This document shows positions 16,601-24,042 of a stretch of DNA of 39,738 bases, piece by piece. The DNA is from a virus: positions 1 through 39,738 of IMG/VR virus record IMGVR_UViG_3300047277_000115; one strand, 5' to 3'. Below the pieces are notes generated by a model. It was not told the origin of the DNA, searched no databases, and saw only the letters and a program-made list of their open reading frames with translations. Each line of letters begins with the position of its first letter. Within the stretch, counting starts at the first letter, position 1. Position numbers and translations under genes: made by a program.

Positions 16601-17845
16601 TTGTTCTAATCCTTGCATAGAACTTGCCATACCAGCGGCAGAACCTGTAGTAGCAGTTAAACTAGCAATAGTAGACTCTAATTCTATACCAATCTTAGGT
16701 ATAGCTTTAAGAGAACTTGTTACTGTATTAAGAGCTATATTCCATATCTGATAACTACCTATAAGCTCACCTACTCGTAAGAACATATTTCTATGACGTT
16801 CAGTCACTGAAGCTATAGAATGTTCATGTTCACGTAAAGCGGCATTACTATTTAAAATAGTTTCAGTATATGTTCTAGTAGCGGTAGCACTTGCGGCAGT
16901 ACCTTGTGAGGGTGACATTCTTCCACCAGATACAGATGATCTAATAGAACTTAATTCTGCCTGTAATGTCTGCTCTGCTTGTCTAGTGATTTCATTAGCT
17001 CTAGCTCGTTGAGCTTGTACTGAATTAATACCATGTACAGCAATAGCTGTTTGAATCTCTATAGATGAACGCATAATTGCTTCTTCTTCACGTAAAGAAG
17101 CATTAAATGCGGTAGTACGTATAGCTTGTATTCTATTAACAGTAGCTATTTGTTCTTGTAACTCTCTTTGAAAATTAGATTGTCTTATACTAGAAGATTC
17201 TTGTATAGAACTTCTTAAAGCGTTTAATTCAATACTACGTAGTCTATTAGCTAAAGTCTCTTCATCAGATATACGTTGTCTAGCATAACCAGCTTGTGCA
17301 TTACCAATAATATCAGTAGATACTTCAGGGGTATTAGATACACTCGTAGTTCTACTATCTAAAGGTGTTTTTAGTTTAGCACGTAAAGCTATACTAGAAG
17401 CTAATATATCTTCTTGTCTCTTTAAGACCTCTAATGCTTTAACTTGTTCATTAGTTTCTGTAGCTAATAACTGACTTAATCTATTATGTTTTTCTATACT
17501 ACGTTGTATACCAGCTTCTACAAGATTCCACCCACGTCCATGTTTTTCTATTGTTATATTACCTTTAGCTATCTTCTCATTTAAGTCATCAAGTAACTTA
17601 GCTTGTTTACTCTTTTGAAGCTCTAATAGGTCTGTTATACCTGAACTATAGGCTTTAGAAATGGCTAAACTATTATTTAAAACCGATACTCTATCGGCAT
17701 CAACATCTTTTAAAGCTTTAGATGTTTTTAATAACCTTTCAGCACTTGTTTCATGCTCTTTAAATAGTTTTGTTATCACAGCACCACTAGAAGCATCAGT
17801 TTCTAGTTTAAGTTTCAGTATTAAATTCTTTGTCTGATCTGCCAT
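13673..17845 (-). CDS. H: Tape measure protein, 1390 aa
   Basis: The length, the very long helical and coiled-coil N-terminal part, a hydrophobic block at about residues 610-665 and a second one near 1205-1285 are typical of siphovirus tape measure proteins. The C-terminus contains AHGGLDYVPAEQTYLLNKGE, a motif shared by many lambda-type tape measures. The protein sets tail length and enters the host membrane with the DNA. If the lambda ratio of about 0.15 nm per residue holds, the tail should be near 200 nm, longer than lambda's (inference). The start lies inside the 3' end of the gpGT frame. Confidence 0.93.
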   Translation of the reverse strand: MADQTKNLILKLKLETDASSGAVITKLFKEHETSAERLLKTSKALKDVDADRVSVLNNSLAISKAYSSGITDLLELQKSKQAKLLDDLNEKIAKGNITIEKHGRGWNLVEAGIQRSIEKHNRLSQLLATETNEQVKALEVLKRQEDILASSIALRAKLKTPLDSRTTSVSNTPEVSTDIIGNAQAGYARQRISDEETLANRLRSIELNALRSSIQESSSIRQSNFQRELQEQIATVNRIQAIRTTAFNASLREEEAIMRSSIEIQTAIAVHGINSVQAQRARANEITRQAEQTLQAELSSIRSSVSGGRMSPSQGTAASATATRTYTETILNSNAALREHEHSIASVTERHRNMFLRVGELIGSYQIWNIALNTVTSSLKAIPKIGIELESTIASLTATTGSAAGMASSMQGLEQEANRTGVSITTLRETFRGFQASTSLAGESMVSTWHMFTNLNTVITGLHLPAEKASGIFLAMAQIFNKTKVQSEELVKQLGNLIPGAFASFAAANNVAFGGQFKNSIDLINQMKKGMVFAHETVERFTQFMADRFAPAFALASQGLNANIGRMNTSFTLLGESIYHLTSGVMLDFVKSATSIADAMRKDIEGANNLGLALETVANVSLALLTAALVSAIVKLEAFSIAFLATPIGRITAIIAGVVAIGLEIKTLISRSEEGEKKIVKFLDNMKTKAEEVSATTLEMKVDLDPMVIAGKEALAIAKKSKADIEYELQHLNWFDKNLTNAYTDNLARLDKANREIIKIDSALVQANNDATIKINLETGQALADLSVFTDKLHIAYLRATGKMGEAAGMAFEQTYGEGLAKVKNQIDTLSKEEESLKSKSVGTSPTLANMTEVNIAKDRLAQLDSLRQTYAESAIVKTNDIASAEEKANKKSIASGRSAAALQRKESRDLYKDIIRDSRDATLAIEDDLLRLEYARQDQIMSVKDFYAQKKVLQDRDYQQQIESTNKLLDIAKSSNDIASVNKYNDLLREKAQAQLKLEEVGKRTYIVESRAYALQLIDNKAKDASNKLITEQDNISNRYLSGLISEVTYIAEVTALKLKEINIIKEKNKGLQEQINLEGELAQSPLEKIKLRQDIEANKALIASKSAPSSLGNDITTRFGNSELGSLATSSLKLNSEKTTLESDRLLATSAVTIDPNLPALEAHKKFVADKEKIDIDYSKKSSILNLDYYSGITGMAANAALSMTSMAIKAYGAQSTQAKIAFAAYKVFKIAEIIMDTASLAMKLSLSQAMIPFVGIAMAELGPPMAYAMGAIQLAMVMSAPMPAAHGGLDYVPAEQTYLLNKGERVLSPNQNKDLNNFMKNADSNKSSGQSQKNVYNVSVTVQGNGQDNPSDLGAKIGESLIRTIAKQEINNASRLGNQLNKTTSFA

Positions 17846-18772
17846 TGCTTATATCCTTTGGAAGTATTATACTAAGATACCCCGAATGAATAAACGGGAT
17901 AGATGCTAAACCATGTGTTATAGCTACATCACTATCTTTAATAAGTTCTATTAAAATAGTTGAGTCGATGGAATGAAATTCATTTACTACGTAGTTATTT
18001 ACTATAGTATATATATCAAATATAGGTTTTAAATCCTCCCATATATAGAAGGTAACTGATTCGTCATCATCAATATCCTCTACCTCTGGTTCTACATCTT
18101 CTACTAACTCTGGAAAAGCTTTAGCAAAAGCATCATCGTCTATACGGTTTTTAGCTAATAGTTCCGCATTAGGTTCAGGTAAACATGCCCAACCTAATGC
18201 TTCGCCAGCCGCTATTAGTTTTTTCTTTCAGAATCCTTTAAAGATATATGAAATACAGACTCTGTAATTGCTTGTATAAGCGAGTCTCTGAAGAAAGGAG
18301 AGTCTAAATACATGTCTAGGAGGACGACTAAACATGAATCTACATCTTCCCAAAGAGACTCAATAGGTTTAACATCACGTGTATCAGGGATTAGAAGATC
18401 AGTTACCTTACCTTCACTATCTTCTGTACTTAGCGATGCATTCTTTATATATAAGATATGTGATTTATAAAAATCTTGTAGAAGATACTTCTGTACTTCA
18501 TTAGCTTTATCAATAAGATCATTTAACTCGATAACTTTTAAGTCAATCTGCTCATAAGATAAATCATTATCCTCTTTAACAACTTCTAGTTCTTTAATAT
18601 AACGTGTTATCTTTGTAGTATCTATAGCTTGTTGAAAATCTTTTCTAATAGATTCTACTTCTGTATTGCTATAGGCTTTAATACCTAAAGTAATATTATC
18701 TTTAACACCTGCAGCTTGTACAAGTTTTTCTGTAAATGGTTTAGATGTTTTAATATATAATTTAACAGCCAT
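17808..18772 (-). CDS. Tail assembly chaperone gpGT, -1 frameshift fusion, 321 aa
   Basis: Shifting -1 at the slippery heptamer A AAA AAC (18218-18224) extends the 185-aa G protein by 136 residues beginning LIAAGEALGWACLPEPNAEL and ending at TAA 17808-17810, 38 bases inside the tape measure gene. The extension frame is completely open over 411 bases that otherwise contain no gene, and it sits exactly where lambda places T. The G-to-GT arrangement is a conserved feature of long-tailed phages: gpG coats the tape measure and the T domain recruits tail tube subunits. Only a minority of ribosomes should shift. Confidence 0.9.
18215..18772 (-). CDS. Tail assembly chaperone gpG-like, 185 aa
   Basis: This is the unshifted product, ending ESERKN-stop just after the slippery heptamer. 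It lies between the tail tube and tape measure genes, the lambda gene G position. The protein is acidic and helix-rich (for example KELEVVKEDNDLSYEQIDLK), as usual for these chaperones, which share little sequence. The ribosome site AAGGAG... (rc of 18781-18787 region) precedes the ATG at 18772. Lambda gpG is 140 aa, so this one is somewhat longer. Confidence 0.85.
   Translation of the reverse strand: MAVKLYIKTSKPFTEKLVQAAGVKDNITLGIKAYSNTEVESIRKDFQQAIDTTKITRYIKELEVVKEDNDLSYEQIDLKVIELNDLIDKANEVQKYLLQDFYKSHILYIKNASLSTEDSEGKVTDLLIPDTRDVKPIESLWEDVDSCLVVLLDMYLDSPFFRDSLIQAITESVFHISLKDSERKN
18218..18224 (-). promoter_or_regulatory. Programmed -1 ribosomal frameshift site A AAA AAC
   Basis: In the zero frame the codons read AGA AAA AAC TAA, so the heptamer A AAA AAC is correctly phased (X XXY YYZ) and lies directly before the stop codon. 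After the slip, the next codon is CTA and the frame stays open for 136 codons. A stop codon right after the slip site increases shifting in some systems. Confidence 0.9.
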
Positions 18773-18810
18773 GATGTGTCCTCAAGGAGTTTGGTAAGGC
18801 AAGTTTGCCT

Positions 18811-18842
18811 AAAAAGTAAAAAAGAGGGCTATTACACCCTCT
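18811..18842 (-). terminator. Rho-independent terminator after the tail tube gene
   Basis: On the minus strand AGAGGG and CCCTCT form a 6-bp stem with an 8-base loop, followed by a T-rich tail (TTTTT, AC, TTTTT). It lies ten bases after the tail tube stop and would reduce transcription of gpG, gpGT and everything downstream relative to the highly needed tube and capsid proteins. Confidence 0.78.
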
Positions 18843-18851
18843 AGGTATTTA

Positions 18852-20120
18852 TTAACTAAATACAATATCAGTATAACCTATACTACGAAAACCTAAGTCT
18901 TGGGCATTATACTTAGCTATCTTACTAGCAGTTACTTTAGTCAATTCAAGTTTATGGAATGTAACAGTTACTACTTTACCAGCAGTATCAGCAATATCTG
19001 CATAGCATAAAGTAAATCTATGTAATGCCTCTAACTTAGTATCTGGATTATAACTAGCCGCAGATGTGTCTTCTAAGATAGTAAGAGTTAAATCAGAAGG
19101 TAATGCACCTTTAGACCAACCATCTACAGATGAAGTCATATATCTACTATATTCAAAACCTGTGGTATTAGGAGATACTACTTTATCAAATACTATATTA
19201 GTAGACCCAGTAGGTAGTGCTGGAGGTGTAAATGTGATATTAGCAGGTTCTGTAGAACCAGACCATAACTCTAATAAGGCTAGATTAACTGTAGTAGATT
19301 TAACACTCTCAGATATAGTAGTTTTCTGATTTTGAAAATCTGGTGTAATAGACGGTTTCTCAATAGAAAGTGTAGAACCTACATTACCTTGATAGTTAAA
19401 CTTTAGTTTAGGTTTACTACCTAAGTTTATGTTAAAATCAAAAGTACCTCTAGCATTAGTAATAGTATATGTTTTTTGAGTAAGTGAAAGATCAGGAGAT
19501 GCTTTACGAATCTCAATGGTCATATACTTATTAGATGCTTGTGAGTTAGTAATTGTATACTTACTAATAGCTGTTACTGGGATTACTACAGCCATACCTG
19601 AAGATTGAAACCAATCTGCCATAGGTATTTCTGATACTAACGGCGGAGAACTTGTAGTACCTTTAACAGGTAAGAAAGTCTCAAAATCAAACTTAGCAAA
19701 ACGATCTGTTATTACAGTAGTTTCATCTCTATTAAGTTCATCGCCTGTATATTCAAAAGCTTCTGATGTTAATTCTACTGTAAAGTTTAGGTTAAGAACT
19801 GCTAAGGCATTTTTAGGACCTAAACCTGTTCTAAAAGCCGCCGCCGATATAAGTACAAGACTATTAGCTTCTAATACAATAGCCGTGTCAGATGTTACTG
19901 TAAGAACTCTACCAGCCGCTACATCAGACCCATTAGTAATATAACTACCTACAGCTACTTCTGTAAGAAACTTAGTACCTACGCCAGTCACAGCAGTAGT
20001 AGATAAAGATGTAGTTATTGTACCAGTAGGTGTTGTATTGATAACAGATACATTCTCTGCAATCTGCGCACAACCATAGATAGCAATTGCTTTTTCATTA
20101 AACTTACCTAACTGAGCCAT
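18852..20120 (-). CDS. V: Major tail (tube) protein V-like, 422 aa
   Basis: The gene precedes G/T and follows the terminator-protein gene, the lambda V position. The N-terminus MAQLGKFNEKAIAIYGCAQIAENV is followed by a Gly/Thr-rich beta region (residues about 30-95) that looks like an inserted Ig-like or beta-sandwich domain. The core includes AFEYTGDELNRDETTVITDRFAKFDFE, typical of tube proteins. A final segment resembles a decoration domain. At 422 aa it is larger than lambda gpV (246 aa), consistent with added surface domains. Its ATG overlaps the previous stop as TAATG. It should polymerise into the tail tube. Confidence 0.82.
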   Translation of the reverse strand: MAQLGKFNEKAIAIYGCAQIAENVSVINTTPTGTITTSLSTTAVTGVGTKFLTEVAVGSYITNGSDVAAGRVLTVTSDTAIVLEANSLVLISAAAFRTGLGPKNALAVLNLNFTVELTSEAFEYTGDELNRDETTVITDRFAKFDFETFLPVKGTTSSPPLVSEIPMADWFQSSGMAVVIPVTAISKYTITNSQASNKYMTIEIRKASPDLSLTQKTYTITNARGTFDFNINLGSKPKLKFNYQGNVGSTLSIEKPSITPDFQNQKTTISESVKSTTVNLALLELWSGSTEPANITFTPPALPTGSTNIVFDKVVSPNTTGFEYSRYMTSSVDGWSKGALPSDLTLTILEDTSAASYNPDTKLEALHRFTLCYADIADTAGKVVTVTFHKLELTKVTASKIAKYNAQDLGFRSIGYTDIVFS

Positions 20121-20284
20121 TAGATTTCCTCATTAAGTGTTTGTTGTATACTACGAGTAGGTTCGATAGGTTCTTTAACTGATGCCTTATCTAACTGTTC
20201 TCTTAACTTTTCTAACTCACCTTCTGAATAGTCTGGACTATGTAGTCCTATCGTACCATCTGGATATTCAATATATACTGCCAT
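20120..20284 (-). CDS. Small protein between tail terminator and tail tube, 54 aa
   Basis: The frame is open to 20323, but ATG 20282-20284 (MAVYIEYPDGTIGLHSPDYS) has a good ribosome site (AGAGGTAG) and is the better start. The C-terminal part is a charged helix (EGELEKLREQLDKASV). Stop and the start of the tail tube gene overlap (TAATG), so it is coupled to that gene. Function is unknown; a tail assembly accessory role is suggested only by position. Confidence 0.6.
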   Translation of the reverse strand: MAVYIEYPDGTIGLHSPDYSEGELEKLREQLDKASVKEPIEPTRSIQQTLNEEI

Positions 20285-20300
20285 AACTACCTCTTTAATA

Positions 20301-20714
20301 TTATGAAATTCTTGGAAATACAAGACCTACTACTTCTTGCCACCATACTTTTGTACCAGTTTTAACTATCATATTGCCTTCTACAAAAAATACACTAGAG
20401 AAGTCAGAGTCATTTACAAATGGAGTAAATCCAGCATATGCTTCAGCTATAGCAGTTCTTGTAGCTACTAGAGAACTTCTTTCACATACAAACTGTATAG
20501 TTGTATATAATATAGAAGGATTCTCTAACCCATTATACATATTAATTGCAACATCTTGTGCATGTTGTGGTTTAATACCTATATGACCTATGTAAACTCT
20601 AGGAGTAGTTACACTCATTGGGTCTAATGTATCTATAGTAGAATCTTCAGCATAGTCTACAATATACCCTGTGTGTAGTGCTATACGTTCTATAAGCAAA
20701 CTCTCATCATACAT
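20301..20714 (-). CDS. Tail terminator-like protein (gpU position), 137 aa
   Basis: The protein has an alpha/beta layout: an N-terminal helix (ESLLIERIALHTGYIVDYAE), central strands (RVYIGHIGI, ILYTTIQFVCE), a helix (VATRTAIAEAYAGF) and C-terminal strands with WWQEVVGLVFPRI. The length (137; lambda gpU 131) and the gene order before the tail tube gene fit the tail terminator that caps the finished tube and joins it to the head. No decisive motif exists for this family, so the call rests on position, size and predicted secondary structure. Confidence 0.65.
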   Translation of the reverse strand: MYDESLLIERIALHTGYIVDYAEDSTIDTLDPMSVTTPRVYIGHIGIKPQHAQDVAINMYNGLENPSILYTTIQFVCERSSLVATRTAIAEAYAGFTPFVNDSDFSSVFFVEGNMIVKTGTKVWWQEVVGLVFPRIS

Positions 20715-20717
20715 AAT

Positions 20718-21038
20718 CTAGTCCTCTATAGAAAGTAGTTTAACTTTTAAATCTACCCAACCCTGAAAATCATAGTTATATGATACTATTTCAAACTTAC
20801 AAGTAGACCTTCCTAACATATATAAAAAAGTATCTTTAACTATAATAACATTCTCATAGAAATCACTATAAGCTATTCTAAAACTTATATCTTGCTTTTC
20901 TATATCATAAGGTGAATTTAGTCCTTGTACAGAATATACATCAGTTGCAGGTATACCATATATACCACCAAAGGAAAATTCTAATAGTTCCCCAGCTAGT
21001 TGTACTACTTGTTGTATCTGTTCATCTGTTTCTATCAT
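20718..21038 (-). CDS. Putative head-tail connector / neck protein (gpFII-like position), 106 aa
   Basis: An acidic N-terminal helix (ETDEQIQQVVQLAGELLEF) is followed by a beta-rich core that ends YDFQGWVDLKVKLLS. Small beta-rich proteins of about this size (lambda gpFII 117 aa) form the ring at the bottom of the head in lambda-like phages. Here the order is capsid, gpZ-like, this gene, gpU-like, while lambda has FII before Z, so the order would be swapped if the assignment holds. Its ATG overlaps the stop of the gpZ-like gene. Confidence 0.5.
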   Translation of the reverse strand: MIETDEQIQQVVQLAGELLEFSFGGIYGIPATDVYSVQGLNSPYDIEKQDISFRIAYSDFYENVIIVKDTFLYMLGRSTCKFEIVSYNYDFQGWVDLKVKLLSIED

Positions 21039-21688
21039 TTACTTTTACTATGTTTAAGTACAGCATCTAATGTTTCAGAAGATAAAGTATCTCTAGCTAC
21101 TTCCATTTGTGGGTCAAAGTCATATACTATACTCGCTAAAGTAGATAAACTAGGTCCGAATAACTCTTTATATGACGCTCGTTTACCCTTGATATCATAG
21201 GTACTAGGTATCTTACTCCATGTAGCATCTTGTAATCGTACATATATCTTACCTGTATTAGGGTTAAAGAACTTAGAATACTTAGTTCTTTGTCTAGGTA
21301 ATGTACGTCCACCAGCTCTACGTATAGTAACTACCGTTTTAACAGCCTTATTAACAGGAGTATATCGGACAAAGCCATTAGAAAACCCAAAAGGTATAGA
21401 GTTCTTAACTGTTACTTCTGTCTCTTTATGCGGATATAGCCCAAGACTTATAGATTTATTAGTATAACTAATACTAAACCCATCTGAAGTATTTTTAACA
21501 CCTGTAAATACACTATCTAAGCTAAACGGTACTTTATAATTCTTTTGTACTTGTGTTGTTAATGTATTATGTAATCTTAAAAAGGCTATACTAATATCAG
21601 GTGCTATAGTTCGCATTGTTTCATTGGAAATTATATTAGATATGAAATTTCCCACTTCAGTATTATCGAAATCTATAGTAAATGACAT
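21035..21688 (-). CDS. Minor tail protein Z-like, 217 aa
   Basis: I start at ATG 21686-21688 (MSFTIDFDNTEVGNFISNI), since the upstream TTG has no ribosome site. The region IAFLRLHNTLTTQVQKNYKVPFSLDS, the basic middle (TVVTIRRAGGRTLPRQRTKY) and ELFGPSLSTLASIVYDF near residues 176-192 match the gpZ-type pattern, in which a conserved LFGPS segment precedes a C-terminal helix. gpZ acts in head-tail joining or tail completion. Coupled to the next gene by ATGA overlap. Confidence 0.65.
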   Translation of the reverse strand: MSFTIDFDNTEVGNFISNIISNETMRTIAPDISIAFLRLHNTLTTQVQKNYKVPFSLDSVFTGVKNTSDGFSISYTNKSISLGLYPHKETEVTVKNSIPFGFSNGFVRYTPVNKAVKTVVTIRRAGGRTLPRQRTKYSKFFNPNTGKIYVRLQDATWSKIPSTYDIKGKRASYKELFGPSLSTLASIVYDFDPQMEVARDTLSSETLDAVLKHSKSK

Positions 21689-21707
21689 TAGCAAGCCTAG
21701 ATAAACT

Positions 21708-22832
21708 TTACATTACAGTCCAACAAGCTACAGAGTTAATATCAGTATGACCCATTAAGTAGTTCATATGAATCTCACTCTCTTGTTTACCAGATTTAAT
21801 ATCTTTCCATGTGTTTACATAACGTGGTAAAGGTGCAAATCCAGCATCAGGGTGCATAATACGACCATATACTTTAATACCAGATTCTTTACTAGGTAAT
21901 ACTAACATTTTACCAGAACCAATATAGCTAGTCTCTACACCAGTAATACGATCATGATAGATAGCACCATAAGTAAAGATATCAACCATAGTACCATCAC
22001 CTAAGTTTAGAGTTCTACGGAAGTTTAAATCCTGATATTTCTCTACTACAGGTAATACGTGTAACATGATTCTGTTATCAACAGCAAGAGTTAAGCTAGC
22101 CGCAGAAGCATAGTTCTTAGTGATATCAGCTTCTAAAGCATCCCAAGCATTACTTGATAAGATAACAGCAGTTACGTTATTACGTCTGCGTACTGTATTA
22201 CAAGCAGTGATAAGGTCTTTATAAGGAGTACCACCTACAGCAGACCAAGCACGTGAGCCTACAGAACCACCAGTAGGAGTTAAAGTAGTTAAATCTACAG
22301 CAGGTACATAACCTTTAGCAAAAGTAGCACCATCAGTTACAGTAGTTCTACCAAAGTCATATAACACTGAAGGATGCATAGATGAGCTTGCAGTATATAC
22401 ACCATTTACAAGAATAGACGCCGCATTAAGTTCAAACAAGTTCTCAAAGTTAAATTCAGTATATGCAAGTTTCTTACGGATATTAGCTACCCAGTTCGCC
22501 ATTACATCTACATTACCAAAGTCATTGCCAATAGCACGTTGGTTAATCTCTTCCCAATCAGGAGATGTTAAACCTTCTTTAACATAAGCAAAACGTAGTT
22601 CTTGAGTACCATAACCTTGTAGTTGCATGATAGGAGCATCCATAGTAGGTGCAACATACATAGCTACAGTGTTCTTAGCTTGAAACTCACGATCAAAGTT
22701 GACTGTTTCAGTACTTTTATACTCTACTCTACTAAACCAAGTCTGTAAGAAGTTAGGACGGGCAATTCTATTAGCTGGAATAACACCATCTAATACTTTA
22801 CCCATTTGATACGGTGATAAAAATTCAGACAT
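21708..22832 (-). CDS. E: Major capsid protein E-like, 374 aa
   Basis: The protein has the family pattern of lambda gpE: an N-terminal arm (SEFLSPYQMGKVLDGVIPAN), the FLQTWFSRVEYKSTETVNFD segment, YAPP-like AMYVAPTMDAPIMQLQGY, a central domain with WDALEADI, and a C-terminal HPDAGFAPLPRYVNTWKD. It forms the icosahedral shell with HK97 fold. It is encoded directly after the decoration protein (TAATG overlap), as D-E in lambda. Length 374 against lambda's 341. Confidence 0.93.
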   Translation of the reverse strand: MSEFLSPYQMGKVLDGVIPANRIARPNFLQTWFSRVEYKSTETVNFDREFQAKNTVAMYVAPTMDAPIMQLQGYGTQELRFAYVKEGLTSPDWEEINQRAIGNDFGNVDVMANWVANIRKKLAYTEFNFENLFELNAASILVNGVYTASSSMHPSVLYDFGRTTVTDGATFAKGYVPAVDLTTLTPTGGSVGSRAWSAVGGTPYKDLITACNTVRRRNNVTAVILSSNAWDALEADITKNYASAASLTLAVDNRIMLHVLPVVEKYQDLNFRRTLNLGDGTMVDIFTYGAIYHDRITGVETSYIGSGKMLVLPSKESGIKVYGRIMHPDAGFAPLPRYVNTWKDIKSGKQESEIHMNYLMGHTDINSVACWTVM

Positions 22833-23653
22833 TAGTATGTCTCCCCAAGTCTTTTAAAGGTTAATGGTTCAAAATCTGTATTCTCTACAAATTTCTTCTT
22901 TAATAGGTTAGATTCAGCAGATGTACCTGAACAACCAGTATTATAAGCAGTACAAGCAGTAGTTCCTGCCGATGTAGTAATAGTATCAACTGTAACATCT
23001 ACAGCCCATACTAAAGCATCTGCCCAGAATGAAGCTTCAGTATAAACAGATGCCTCAACATCACCAGAAGTAGCGTCTACGTCAAATGCTAATACACCAG
23101 CAATCTTATTAAATGCCGCATATTGTACAATAGCTACAGAACCTGCACCTGCACCAGTACCTGTAATAGCTACGTCAGTTGCAGAAGCTGCACCAGTTCC
23201 AGTAGCATCAAATCGTACTTTAGTAGGACTAGCTGATGTTGTACCGTATCCTGCAAGTGTACCAGAAAATACACCAATAGTAGCTACAGGATAACCTTTA
23301 GCTAAGATAATAGCATTAGCTTGCGCAGAAGTAGTACCAGATACTAGACCTGACCAAATATCTGCAAGTTGTGCCGCTGTTACAGAACTAGAACCTGCTG
23401 TAAATGTAAGACCTGCTAAGATTACAGTCTGTCCAGTAGTAATACCAGATGCAAAAGTAACTAAAGCAGATTCAACTAAACCACCATGAGCAATAACTTT
23501 ACCATTAACATCTGATTCAACAAAACTTAATGCTTTGATTACTTGACCAGATTTAACAGTAACAATCTTAGATGCTCTATCTCCTGCTCTAGCAAAGGTA
23601 GCTTTAGGAGTTTGGTCGGGATAAGTAATCCAACCACCGTTATTAGTAGCCAT
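22832..23653 (-). CDS. D: Head decoration protein D-like with inserted domain, 273 aa
   Basis: The ends of the protein match gpD: N-terminal KATFARAGDRASKIVTVKSG with VIKALSFVESDVNGKVIAHGG, and C-terminal NKIAGVLAFDVDATSGDVEA with YTEASFWADALVW. Between them (residues about 62-178) lies an extra Gly/Ala/Thr/Ser-rich beta domain including TTGQTVILAGLTFTAG and FSGTLAGYG, a module I associate with repeats in bacterial surface adhesins and some phage proteins. gpD trimers bind the capsid three-fold axes and stabilise packed heads; lambda gpD is only 110 aa, so this one should project an extra domain from the capsid surface. Confidence 0.85.
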   Translation of the reverse strand: MATNNGGWITYPDQTPKATFARAGDRASKIVTVKSGQVIKALSFVESDVNGKVIAHGGLVESALVTFASGITTGQTVILAGLTFTAGSSSVTAAQLADIWSGLVSGTTSAQANAIILAKGYPVATIGVFSGTLAGYGTTSASPTKVRFDATGTGAASATDVAITGTGAGAGSVAIVQYAAFNKIAGVLAFDVDATSGDVEASVYTEASFWADALVWAVDVTVDTITTSAGTTACTAYNTGCSGTSAESNLLKKKFVENTDFEPLTFKRLGETY

Positions 23654-24042
23654 TATTTAATTCCTGCGAATGGGTTAATATCTTTACCTACTAAATCTAA
23701 TGCTTTATCAAGAGTATCTGCAAAAGATTTAGTAGCGTTTGGTTTATCTAATGAGCCTAAAGCTTCAGTAGTATCTACATGTGTAGAATCTTGTAAAGCA
23801 CCTTTAATAACTTCAAAAGACATAAGCACAGTTTCAATATTAGCATCTTTATCAATAAAAGATGTAGCGGCTTCTTGTAGTTTGATATCTGAACCAAAGG
23901 CTTTTTGAGCTTTGATAATATCTAAGCATCGTTGTTTTTCAGCAATACGGGCAGTAGCGATAGAAAGAGTAATCTCTGACTTAGCTTTACCTAGTTCTTC
24001 TGTAAGGGCGATAATCTTCCCTTGAGCTTCTTCTAATGTCAT
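23653..24042 (-). CDS. Nested scaffold protein (Nu3-like), 129 aa
   Basis: An internal in-frame ATG (24040-24042) is preceded by AAAGGTACAATT, nearly the same leader (AAAGGTATAGTT) that precedes the full-length start, with the same spacing. The product MTLEEAQGKIIALTEELGKA continues as a helical acidic protein ending DINPFAGIK. This reproduces the lambda C/Nu3 arrangement, where scaffold is the C-terminal part of the protease made in larger amounts from its own start. Confidence 0.78.
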   Translation of the reverse strand: MTLEEAQGKIIALTEELGKAKSEITLSIATARIAEKQRCLDIIKAQKAFGSDIKLQEAATSFIDKDANIETVLMSFEVIKGALQDSTHVDTTEALGSLDKPNATKSFADTLDKALDLVGKDINPFAGIK

